DNA of 64,000 nucleotides, from contig RQOL01000674.1 of NCBI GenBank assembly GCA_013076295.1, positions 1 through 64,000 of the forward strand, in the 5' to 3' direction. Below are positions 11,484-20,458 of this stretch, in pieces. This stretch comes from Sanderia malayensis (Eukaryota > Cnidaria > Scyphozoa > Semaeostomeae > Pelagiidae). Made by a program: the position numbers and the translations under genes. The stretch's first letter is position 1, and the number at the start of each line of letters is the position of its first letter. The notes below the pieces were generated by a model, which saw only the letters and a program-made list of their open reading frames with translations, was not told where the DNA came from and did no database searches.

Positions 11484-14052
11484 CTGTGGTAAAATGGTTA
11501 TCCCGGGTAAAAAGGGTAATTTCACAATTTTGCATAAATTACTGCTTGTTGCCTCCCTTTCATCTTTAATTTATGCTATTTCTTCTGAGAGGCCTGGATC
11601 CCACGTAGCAACATCTGTCTTTGATTGTTAGTGATGCACAGAGCGTTGCCGTGACAAATTTTTTAGAGGACCATCATCGTCAGAAAATCAATTTGTGAAA
11701 TTTATTTTATTTTCTCCTCAGAGAAAAATAGAACCAGGTAAGAAGATTATTTCTTTTTAAAACTTATATCATAACATAGATTTTAATTTAGTATGTGTTT
11801 TCTTATGGTTTCACAACTATCAACAAGGTGAATGCCAATTGAACTTTCCGGGGTAAAATGAGTAAGGCCTAATTTTCGCCATTTTTGTTTTAGGCCAAAA
11901 CTCAACATGCCAAGGAACTATGTAGAGAAAAAGCAGAAAACATACAATGATCAGGATGTTACACAGGCTGTTAAGGAAGTAAACGAGGGAAAAGCAGTCA
12001 GTACAGCAGCAAAGGAGCACGGAGTCCCATATGAGACATTAAGAGGATGGGTCATAAATCCGAACTAGGAAAGATTTGGAAGTGGGAGGCCTACTGTCCT
12101 TTCAAATCGTGAAGAAGAACTGATTGTTGTTGGCTTGCAGCAATGTGCGAGAAGTGGCTGGCCTTGTGACAGCAAGGATATCAAAATAATTGTTAAAAAT
12201 TACTTGGAAGCATTGGAAAACAAACACATTTTACAGATAACACACCAGGAGAAGAATGGCTTTTCTCTTTAAGAAAGTGGTGGAGTGACCAACTTACAAC
12301 AAGAAAGCCCGAAATCTTAACTAAAAGCAGGGCTGAAGGCTTGACTGTGAAAACTGTTGAGTCCTTCTTCAATCTCGTGAAGGAAACTCTGGACAAAAAT
12401 TAGATAGCAGATGACCCAGATTTGCCAGACCAACGTCGTCATAACTGTGAAGAGGTTGGTCTGGCAACCAACCCAGTTCGAAACAAAATCTTTATACCAA
12501 AGGCAGAGAAAAATGCCCATTTGCGTGCACCAAATGCTGGGAAAACAAGTTACAGTGTCTTATTCTGCATTTCAGCAAAAGGACGCTTCTGCCCACCTTT
12601 TGTGGTTTACGAAGCAAAATATTTTTATCAGACATGGACGATAGGAGGTCCCCCAGGTACAAGTTATGCAGTTATAAATAGTGGCTGGATGGAAGATTAA
12701 GTTTTCGAGGAGTGGTTCTTAAAGCATTACTTTCCTTGGGCTGCAAGTGTTAAGAAACCATGCATTCTTTTCATGGATGGTCATGGTAGTCATCTAACGT
12801 ACAAGGCTGTCAAAACAGCCAAGGGTAATGAAATCATCATCATTTGTCCCCCACCCAATACCAGTCATGCACTTCAACCGTGTGACGTTTCCCTTTTCAG
12901 ACCTCTGAAAGTTGTTTGGAAAGATATCCTAAAGATGTGGTTTAGGGAAACCAGGATGCAAGTAGCAGACAAAGCTGTTTTCCCCTCCTTGTTAAACCGG
13001 CTTTCGATGAAAATGAAGCCTGAAAATGCCATTCCTGGATTCTCTGGTAGTGGACTATATCCCATTGACCTGATGAAGCTCACCCCAAGGATTGCCCAAG
13101 TAAGCCTGCATCCTGATATTTCAACCAGTGATAATTCACCAAGAAAGATGCTGCTACAAGCCATAATAAATGCTGTGATGCCTCCTCCAACAGAGGAGAC
13201 TAGAGCAGCAATGGCAAATTCCAAGCGTAAAAGAAAAAGAGTACAGGACAAAGCTGGGGAAGTCCAGATGGCTGAGGATGTGATTGAGCGATTAAGGCAA
13301 GAAGAGATTCAGAGAAATGCAAAGAAAGCATTAAAAGGTAAATCAAAGAAAAGCTTTGTCATAGCTGCATCGTCTAAATCTCAGGCACCAAAGAAGAGAA
13401 GGGAAAATTCGAGGCAACAAAAATCAAAGAATAATAGAAGAGCACGGGTTTTTGACGATAGCAGCAGTTCCGACTCAGATGATCTGAGTGACTCAGTTGA
13501 GTCAAAAGATGAAGATTCTGTTCCTTGTTTGGTATGTGGCAAGCTGTATGGCCAAGAATCTATGAAGTTTAGACCACACTGGGTTTCTTGCGATACATGT
13601 GAAAAATGGACATGCGTGGAGTGCTTGCCCAATGATTTCAACATCGATGACAATTTCCTATGTACATCTTGCTTGATATGATATGAGAAATACTTTACTT
13701 AGGTTTACAAAATGTGAGATTTTATCTAAGCTATATTTCAGAAGAACTAGAAGTTTAAAAAAAGTGTTTTTATTCATCTGAGCACTTATTTTCTCTTCGT
13801 AAATGTAGCTACCCAATGATTGATGGATGGTCATGGTAGTCATCTAATGTACAAGGCTGTCAAGGCTGGAAGCAAAAATGCATACCAGAAAATGGCATCT
13901 CAAGTAAAAATTTTAAATACCCATGCTTAATTTCTTGTTAACAATGCTTCAAATGCTATATCTGCAATTTTTTGTGCTTGTGATATCAATATTTGTGAAA
14001 TTATACCTAGTCGAAGCTGAAATATGCCTTAAATTTACCCATTTTACCCCAG
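11484..14052 (+). mobile_element. pogo-type (Tc1/mariner superfamily) DNA transposon nested in the Helitron, left copy
   Basis: The ends are short terminal inverted repeats, CTGTGGTAAAATGG at 11484 and the complement of CTGGGGTAAAATGG ending at 14052 (13 of 14 match). They are flanked by a TA target duplication at 11482-11483 and 14053-14054, the hallmark of this superfamily. It encodes the broken transposase at 11907-13681. Helitron coding motifs occur on both sides, so this element inserted into the Helitron. Length is 2569 bp. Confidence 0.88.
11907..13681 (+). pseudogene. pogo/Tigger-like transposase with a C-terminal PHD-like finger, left copy
   Basis: Starts at ATG 11907 (MPRNYVEKKQ) with a psq-type helix-turn-helix (AVSTAAKEHGVPYETLRGW), then a CENP-B-like HTH region around 12080-12400. 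The DDE core follows: NCEEVGL at about 12440 (the family usually has Asp where the second residue pair reads EE), LFMDGHGSHLTY near 12766, PPPNTSHALQPCDV near 12855 and GFSGSGLYPID near 13040. After a basic, Ser/Asp-rich linker, the C-terminus has a Cys-rich PHD-like finger (CLVCGKLYG, CDTCEKWTC, FLCTSC). Stops at about 12066 and 12698 and a one-base loss near 12209 inactivate it. The right copy lacks that frameshift but has lost the PPPNTSHALQ segment. Confidence 0.85.
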
Positions 14053-14367
14053 TATGCACAGTACAACTATTCTGTACTTCATTTCTATTATAAAATTGGT
14101 AATTATCATATTCATTATCAGTTGGAACAACTGATAGCAGCAGAGAATCCATACCCACAGAATGCAAAATACCACAAGTTGGTCCTAAAGCACATGACAC
14201 GTGGGCCATGTGGAGTTTTAAATCCTCGATGTGTGTCCATGGAAAACAAGGGATGCAAAAAGGATTTTCCAAAAGAGCAAGTTGCTGACACTCAAATCAA
14301 TGTCAACGGCTATCCTCTCCACAGACGATGCTGTCTTCATTCAGTCAATAGGAAGTTTACGAAATGA

Positions 14368-15025
14368 TATTCAAAACACTGACGTCAACCTGATATGGAG
14401 AATTTTTTGACTGCGCAAGCACGAGTGAAATCCTCCGCATCAGACGACGTTTCACAGCAAGGAAATCGAGTTCATTCTTTGACTTCTCAAGTCGTCCCAA
14501 GAACGTCTTCTTTCAAACTTTCTGAAAGCTTTCTGTTAAAAATGGATGATCGAAGAAGTGCTGAAACAGCACTCCAAGTCTAGGGCAACAACACCTAGTG
14601 AAAAGTCTAAAGCCTGAGTTTCTTTTTGCGTTCTTTCTGGTTTTTTCTAGTTTGTTTGTTCTTTGCATTGTGCCCAGTATCGTGATGATGGCCAGGCCTG
14701 AACCAAGATAAGAGGGATGTGATGAGATCTAGGCCCAGGCCTACCTTAAGGCCTATATATGAGCCTGGTTAGCCGTACGTAGCTCAGACCTAGCAAATTA
14801 TTTTGTAATTGTAATTCGTATCAAGGTCAGATACATACGCATATCCCCATATTAGGCTGGTTTATCTCCCCCCCCCCTAGAATGAAGCAAACAAGAATAG
14901 ACTAGCCTTAAAATATTTATTTAATTATAATGGGTTTTGACTGCCCATTTCTTGCTTGAATCAAAGTGCTTTTACTTTCAAAATTATATTTCAAAAATAT
15001 TAATATAAAACTCATTTCTTTTCAG
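14368..15025. other. Non-coding interval with a C-homopolymer
   Basis: No gene seen. It contains a stretch rich in AGGCCT-type words at about 14690-14760, a run of C residues near 14870 and an AT-rich tail running into the SANT gene's splice acceptor (TTTTCAG at 15019-15025). Confidence 0.4.
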
Positions 15026-15737
15026 GAAACCAATACAGTGGCTTAAAGAGCACAATTCTGCACTAGTTAGAGAAATTTTGCTGTTTATGCCATGGCAGCA
15101 TAGACATGGTTCTCCTGAAAGAGGCATGGTTTGGAGTCAGACTGCTGAAAGTTTAACAGGATTGAAGCAGCCAAAGTTTAAAGCATTTCATTCAAGAACA
15201 GTTAGGGAGCGCTACAAGGTGCTTGAAAAGCTTTTCAAAAAACTGGATAATGAAGACCGGAGAGCATCAGGACAAGCCCAGAACAAGATGAAATCAATGA
15301 TGCAATGCGTGGTATCATTGAAGAGGCTGCAAAAATGTTTCATGAGGCTACTGAAGAAAAAAAAAGAAAAAGAGCAAGAAGTCCTTCAGGCAGAGGAGAT
15401 GAGGCACACCTCTTTGGAAACCTTTGGAGAAACCCGTAAAAGGACAAAAAGCAAGGAAGCAAAGTCCAATGAAAAACATCCAAAAAGTTAAAAAGCACAT
15501 AAACAATGAAATATCTTAGAGAAAGGGCAGCTCAAGAAGATCTGATTAAAAAGGATGAAATGGCCATTAAGGAAAAAGAGATGGAACCACAAAAACAATG
15601 ACATCAAGTGCTGGAGAGTCAGATGAACAAACAATTTGATCAAACACAGCAAGTAATACAACAACATCAGCAGCAGAATTTGTTGGTTTTAAGCCTGATT
15701 CAACAACTTTTAGCAAACAATGAGCCAAAGCACTGAT
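15026..15737 (+). pseudogene. SANT/Myb-like DNA-binding coiled-coil protein of a mobile element, left copy
   Basis: After a splice acceptor at 15025 the frame reads WLKEHNSALVREILLFMPW, then GSPERGMVWSQ and a helix with FHSRTVRERYKVLEKLF. The pattern of tryptophans and ERG/W-SI-like positions is that of the SANT/Myb-like proteins that accompany transposases in invertebrate genomes. A frameshift follows ASG at about 15270. In the next frame the sequence continues DEINDAMRGIIEEAAKMFHE and a basic segment, then from about 15507 a Glu/Lys then Gln-rich coiled coil ending in SLIQQLLANNEPKH and TGA near 15737. It lies 330 bp upstream of the integrase gene on the same strand, suggesting a two-gene element. 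Confidence 0.6.
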
Positions 15738-16065
15738 TTATGGTGGCCTATCACTGCCATTCAATTTTTTTATTAAATGTAAAAAAATTGCAAAATAAAT
15801 TGTATCACAAAATTAATTTTAAAACAAATTGATTTTATTTTGAAACAAAATGCTTTTGAAAGAAAAATCAAATTAAAGTAAAATGAAAATATGAAATGAA
15901 AACAAATGAATTACAAAAAAGAATTCAAAACGAAATAAAACTCATTTCAAGCTGAAAATGAAATCAAATTTCCTCTGCCCTATCGCTGCCAGAGTATACC
16001 ATAATGCCTTGTGCGCGTTTCTCGTCATTTCCAGCTTAGATTTTAAAAAAATAATTTTTGTCAAA

Positions 16066-17690
16066 ATGGCGCAGAGACAATATTTTAGAAATGCTGAATG
16101 GAAAAATGACAATGATCTCAGAGCAAAGATTGAGACATTTGTTAAACAAGGGATGAAAAGGAAAGAAATGTTAAGCTTTTTGTGCCGTGATTACCCACAG
16201 TATTCGTGGAGTATAAGATCAATTGACCAACGAATGCGGTATTTTAATATTTATTACACTGCAGGACCCGAAAATATTTCTGTCGAAGATCTGAAAGATG
16301 CGGCGAGAAAGGAACTTGAATGGCCTGGCCAACTTCTCGGCTACAGAGCAATGCACCAAAAATTTTGTTAGAAGCAAGGGCTCTTAGTCCCAAGGGATGT
16401 TGTTCATGCTGCAATGTATGATTTAGATCCAGAGGGTTTAGAAAGTCGAGCACCAGGCAAAAAAATAAGACCGAAAGGGAAATTTACATCAAAAGGGCCA
16501 AACTGGGTACACTCACTGGACGGGGATGATAAAATGATGGGATACCAGAATTCCACATTTCCTCTTGCCATTCATGGTTGCCTTGACACTACCAGGTGAA
16601 AGTTGTTATGGTTACGTGTCTGGGTTACTAATTCAGATCTGCAAATTGTTGGGAAATGGTACTTGGACTACTTGTTTGAAACAAAAGTCATGCCATCATT
16701 TATTTGATTTGATCATGGTACTGAGACGGGAACGATGGCAACAATGCATGCTTTTCTTCATGATAAACTGGGAAGTAACATTGACCCAAATGAGTCTGTT
16801 ATCTATGGCCCTTCTACATCTAACCAGGTAAATATAGTTAAAGTAAACATTTAGTGAAGATATTTGTATCCGAAGTTATTATATTTATTTTGGCGATTTT
16901 GCTGCATTCAATTGATAGCTGCTGGTGTATGATTGAAAGTTTCTGGTGTATGTTTTGTATGGTATAGGTATACAATCTTTTTAATCTCTATATGAAGATT
17001 GAAAGATGGTGGAGAGAACTCCACGAGAGGCTTGAAAAGTATTTCAAGGAGCAGATAAGATGGCTCAAAGAAAATCGGGAGTACGATCCTGCTAATGATA
17101 CTCACAGGTATTGGGCTGATTACATGTCATTCCACTTATACTAAGTTTTCTATTTGTATATTATATATACCAGAACAAATTTTTAAGGACATAACTCTAC
17201 ATTTTGGCTGAAATACAACAGGAGAAACATATTTTATCAGAGAACAGTGTGCAGGGCCATGAATTATGAGAAATTTAGGAATTTAAACTCACAGCATAAC
17301 CAGAAAAGGGGCTTTTGATGGAAACTATTTGGGTTGTTTGAATTATACCTGGCATGACAATGTATTCTGTTTACTGGGGAGAATGAGTACATCTTATTAT
17401 TTCATCATTTGAAAACTTAAAATTTTAAATATCTCATGAATGCCAAGGTTTCCATTTACAGTTTTCATTAAATATTCCCGATTAACATTATTATCTTTTA
17501 CTCAATTTAGAATGATATTGGCTTACATTACGATTCCACTCCTCCAGAAGGAATTGGACATTTTTAGAGAAGTTGTTTGGAATTGTCACAGAATTCGGTC
17601 ACAGAAAGACACTGTGCTCCGAAATGGCATTCCTGATCACATATATAACTTCCCCGAAGAGTATGGGCTTGAAGAGTGTGGTAATTATAA
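16066..17690 (+). pseudogene. rve-type integrase/transposase with introns, left copy
   Basis: The start at 16066 (MAQRQYFRNAEW) opens a helical N-terminal region, then LLGYRAMHQ, VPRDVVHAAMYDLDPEG, the first catalytic Asp in WVHSLDGDDKM, HGCLDTTR, the second Asp in FDHGTETGTM, and YGPSTSNQ before a GT donor at 16827. Exon 2 (16998-17107) supplies the catalytic Glu in IERWWRELHERL. Exon 3 (from 17511) reads ILAYITIPLLQKELDIF and HIYNFPEEYGLEECG. This is the conserved integrase-core family widespread in cnidarians, molluscs and fish. Inactivating changes: TAG at about 16370, TGA after HGCLDTTR (~16598) and TGA directly before FDHGTETG (~16704). The last one is shared with the right arm and fits CGA-to-TGA decay. 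Confidence 0.78.
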
Positions 17691-17704
17691 ATATAAATTA
17701 TGAT

Positions 17705-18008
17705 TATAAATATAATTAAATTGCCTGGACCAAAATAGCATCTGTATACCAATCACACATGTGAATAGTTTTGCATGTGTGATTCACAAGGGAGATCATA
17801 TAAATAGTTTTAGCCACCAGAACAATTTTGTTACCCATTAATAAATTAATGCTCCAAGAGTTAAGAAACATCACAGAATTTAAGATTCAACAAAGGAATG
17901 TTGTTTTTTAAATAGGGGGAATTTGCGCATGCGTGGTAAGACCATTTAATTTATCTATATTTCGCTTGCCAACTTCAAAGTTTATGTGATTAACTTTTAT
18001 AACGTGCT
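17705..18008. other. Short AT-rich interval
   Basis: No gene seen. It contains the short inverted words cacatgtg and gcatgtgtgattcaca near 17757-17790 and is AT-rich throughout. It separates the integrase gene from the next multi-exon unit. Confidence 0.35.
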
Positions 18009-18776
18009 TTGATAATTTATCGATTTAGTGAACAGGAAATATCGTCAGTTGCTGAAATGTCTCAATTAGTAAGTATCTTTTTGTCATTCATAATAGTCAG
18101 GGCTGTTAGATTCGAAATATCTGCGAATTGTGCACATTATCTGGATAATAACTTGTGTGTGAAGAGAGGAGGGTCATCAAAACATAATTTTAATTGGAAG
18201 CCAAACCAGTCTGATATTATGTGCTACTTTTTAATAATGTTGGTTCCAAGAAGACAGTGCGTGGTGGAAAGCAATGTCAGTATATCTCCAGTATTGGAAG
18301 GAGAAACGAGTTTGACAAGAGGAATACACAACAGTTAGGCAAACACGTGAGCTAGTGTAATTTATTTTATTTGTTATGACAGATGAAATTGCAATGTGGG
18401 TGCCTGAAATTTATTGCACAACACCAAAATAACTGGTTGCTATTTCTAGCTTAAAAACTGGTTCCAAAGGACAAGGCTTCCAGTAGTAGCATTAATTTTG
18501 GATGAAACAAAGGATGGGATGCCGTTTGTTAGATATGCAGGTTATTTTTTATGTTTCAAACTATTTTTATTGTCCATTTTGCATGTAATGTTACATCTGA
18601 CGAGGACTTTCACCTGCAGGTTCCAAATATTTCAAATCATTTTGTGAGAATGATGCAATCTGCAAGCAATTTGTTGAAGTACCTTGTGAGAGAGTTCAGA
18701 AGAGTGATGCCGAACGAGAAGTTTCTTCCATGGGTCAGGCAGAAGACAACCTAAGTACACAGCTACAATATAAAGG
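18009..18776 (+). pseudogene. Unrecognised multi-exon gene fragment, left copy
   Basis: I do not recognise the family. Conserved-looking peptide stretches are separated by probable introns. One segment around 18247-18350 reads GSKKTVRGGKQCQYISSIG then RRNEFDKRNTQQLGKH. One around 18440-18540 reads WFQRTRLPVVALILDETKD. One starts after a TGCAG acceptor at about 18620 and runs to 18776 before GTAATG (FKSFCENDAICKQFV). They alternate frames as exons would. The unit sits between the integrase gene and the OTU-like gene on the same strand and could be an upstream part of the latter, now separated by Penelope and Tigger insertions. That link is inference. Confidence 0.35.
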
Positions 18777-18964
18777 TAATGTTTACTAATGATAAAGATT
18801 GCAAATAGCTTCATGGAATAGAGGTGTTATTTGTAATCTTAACCAATCATCGCAATGAGGCTGAATTGACAAATTGAATTCAGATTGCTAGAATTAAAAG
18901 TTCATCCTTCATGCAATATCATTCACAAAAGTTAATATACACATGCTAGGAAAGTAGCAGGAAA

Positions 18965-19033
18965 GTAGACTTAGTTTTCTGTTACTCGGAGTTTGAAAGC
19001 ATGAAACTCCGAGTAACACAGAACTAAGTCTAC
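18965..19033. repeat. Inverted repeat made of two opposed hammerhead 3' halves
   Basis: Arms 18965-18994 and 19004-19033 are 30 bp with two mismatches around a 9-nt loop. The plus-strand arm reads GAAACTCCGAGTAACACAGA, matching the 3' half of the hammerhead at 19491-19515 (GAA, two-base helix III, GT-H cleavage site, helix I). The other arm is the same half-motif on the minus strand. No CTGATGA core is attached to either. This looks like the truncated terminal repeats of a Penelope-like element. Confidence 0.75.
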
Positions 19034-19043
19034 TTTTATATAT

Positions 19044-19370
19044 ATGCATAAGGAAGGAACATTTAAGAAACGATACACACAGTACAAACAATCATTCCGA
19101 AACCGTAAATACGCCAACAGTACCGAACTATCGAAATACATCTGGGACCTCAAAGACAAGAACAAAGACTACGACATACAATGGACAATCGTCACCTCAG
19201 CACGAGCCTACAACAACATCTCAAAAAGGTGCGACCTCTGCCTGACAGAAAAACTTTACATTATTAACGCAGACAATGACTCACTTTTAAACAAACGTTC
19301 CGAATTAATTTCTAAATGCCGACACGAGAACAAGTTTTATCTCATGAACAATAGAACGCTAACAAACTAA
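19044..19370 (+). pseudogene. Penelope-like element fragment, C-terminal GIY-YIG endonuclease region, left copy
   Basis: An open frame of about 108 codons, uninterrupted and read directly after the half-hammerhead repeat. It contains NRKYANSTELSKYIWDLKD and RCDLCLTEKLYIINAD, then LNKRSELISKCRHENKFYL. This order (TELSKYIW, C-x2-C then EK-x2-I, N-R-ELIxxCRH) is the conserved end of the GIY-YIG endonuclease domain in Penelope-like retroelements. The reverse transcriptase part is missing. The hammerhead at 19463-19517 lies about 90 bp downstream, where Penelope elements carry it. Confidence 0.75.
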
Positions 19371-19462
19371 CTAGTCTTGATGTAATAATTATTTCCTTTG
19401 TTTAATTTTATCGCACCTCTTGTACATAAATATAGCTTTAAATCGGGATTCACTTCATTAGG

Positions 19463-19517
19463 ATAGTCTGTCTGATGATTGCGTAAGCATGAAACTTTGA
19501 GTCACAGAGAACTAAGT
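19463..19517 (+). ncRNA. Type I hammerhead ribozyme (Penelope-type), left copy
   Basis: All core elements are present. The 5' strand of helix I is TCTGT (19467-19471). Core CTGATGA is at 19472-19478. Helix II is TGC-GTAA-GCA with a GTAA tetraloop (19480-19489). Core GAA is at 19491-19493. A two-base helix III AC/GT surrounds loop TTTGA. The cleavage base is C at 19503, followed by ACAGA (19504-19508), which pairs perfectly with TCTGT. The very short helix III is typical of hammerheads in Penelope-like elements. The 10.1-11.1 pair is U-U rather than G-C. The right copy has T at the cleavage position. Confidence 0.85.
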
Positions 19518-19652
19518 CTACTTTCTTGTTTCTGCTCTATTATCACTCTGTACTTCTGTACATCGAGCACTGTGGTACCAGCATAGACAACACGAATCTA
19601 TAGATATATATGCATATATATATATTGACAGTAAAGCACAGAAGATAAGAAC

Positions 19653-19702
19653 ACTGTATTGCAACCACTAGTTTCACGATTTCTCGATCATCAGGCAATA
19701 AA
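19653..19702 (-). ncRNA. Second type I hammerhead ribozyme, opposite strand, left copy
   Basis: Read on the minus strand: helix I TATTGC, core CTGATGA, helix II CGA-GAAA-TCG, core GAA, helix III AC/GT around loop TAGTG, cleavage base T, then GCAATA pairing perfectly with TATTGC. The architecture is the same as the first ribozyme (two-base helix III, U-U at the base of helix II), but stems and loops differ, so it comes from a different Penelope-type repeat lying in the opposite direction. It is embedded in TA-rich microsatellite sequence. Confidence 0.85.
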
Positions 19703-19715
19703 TATATATATACTA

Positions 19716-20420
19716 CAGTGGTGTCCTGCTATAACGGACCCCGCGTATAGCGAATTTCCCGCTATTACGAGCTAAAACTCCGGTCACTTGGATTCTGGGA
19801 AGTAAATCCTACTGTAAATACTCCCTGCATAACGAACCCGGGATATAACAAATTTTTTAGGAAACCTATCGCGAAGGGTGACGTTTTTCAAGCTCTGGAT
19901 GTGCTTCAAACATCGAAACTTTTTTGTGCGGAAATAGGGACTGAAATGCGAAGAAGATCAATTCCCTTGCGAAATTATATAACATACAGCGTAGCAATGA
20001 GACGTAGCAATGAGAAACAAAAAGGAACAAAAACATATCACCGATTTTTTTGTTTAACAGAACCGAAAGAAATAAAACTAGATAAAATAGAAATAGTAAT
20101 GAAAAAATTGACATCAATTGGTAATATAGACTTTGCTTTGTGATATTTCATTGTTAGACATATTTCAGCGTTTTTCCTGTTGCAATCTATCAATCAATCC
20201 ATTTAACTGTTGTCATCCTGTAAACTGTATTTTTTTGGAACAATATAGTGTGTCACTTAAGCGTGAATACTTGAGGGAGGGTCCAATAGAAATTCTAGCT
20301 TATTTGTGTTTGGAATTCTTCATAAAAAAATTCCTTTCTGTACAATGAACTCCCGCTATTGCAAACTATTTTCTCGGTCCCTACAGAGTTCGTTATAGCG
20401 CGTTACAGAGAGAAGGCAAA
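19716..20420. mobile_element. Tigger/pogo-like non-autonomous remnant, left copy
   Basis: Begins CAGTGGTGTCCTGCTATAACGG, which resembles Tigger-type termini, followed by many near-palindromic words such as TATAGCG, CGCTATTACG and GCATAACGAAC. A related word, GTTCGTTATAGCGCG, occurs near 20390-20405 and may mark the other side, but a clean opposite terminus is not visible. A short open frame inside (about 19900-20140) resembles nothing I know. Limits are approximate. Confidence 0.45.
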
Positions 20421-20458
20421 AGATTTAGCTGATTTGCGCAATACTAAACGTAGGTGGA

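Larger units (their letters stand above)
9778..14367 (+). pseudogene. Helitron Rep/helicase relic split by a pogo element, left copy
   Basis: Stretches of a Helitron (Rep-helicase) protein appear in order. 9778-10075 holds a Cys-Gly region ending in AITIHGKxxxH-like sequence (VITIHGKAISHD). 10180-10756 holds YIMDTLQALQ, RRYDNPTAREIAV and a conserved LxxIHGDRGYSLD block. 10966-11090 has GLVDHLQRRAEIE. 11200-11420 has PKWNEIEENI and then GLPHAHMILFLSQADK, the HxH part of the HUH Rep motif. 14122-14367 has HMTRGPCGVLNP and FPKEQ-INVNGYPLHRR. No helicase walker motifs are seen, so the 3' part is missing. Frameshifts, stops and the nested pogo make it dead. The left copy also lost the KPDIFLTMT motif still present on the right. 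Confidence 0.85.

Noticed and set aside
14395..14583. Small plus-strand ORF after the Helitron relic
   Set aside because: Low-complexity Ser-rich translation with no similarity to the Helitron helicase or any known family; probably chance.
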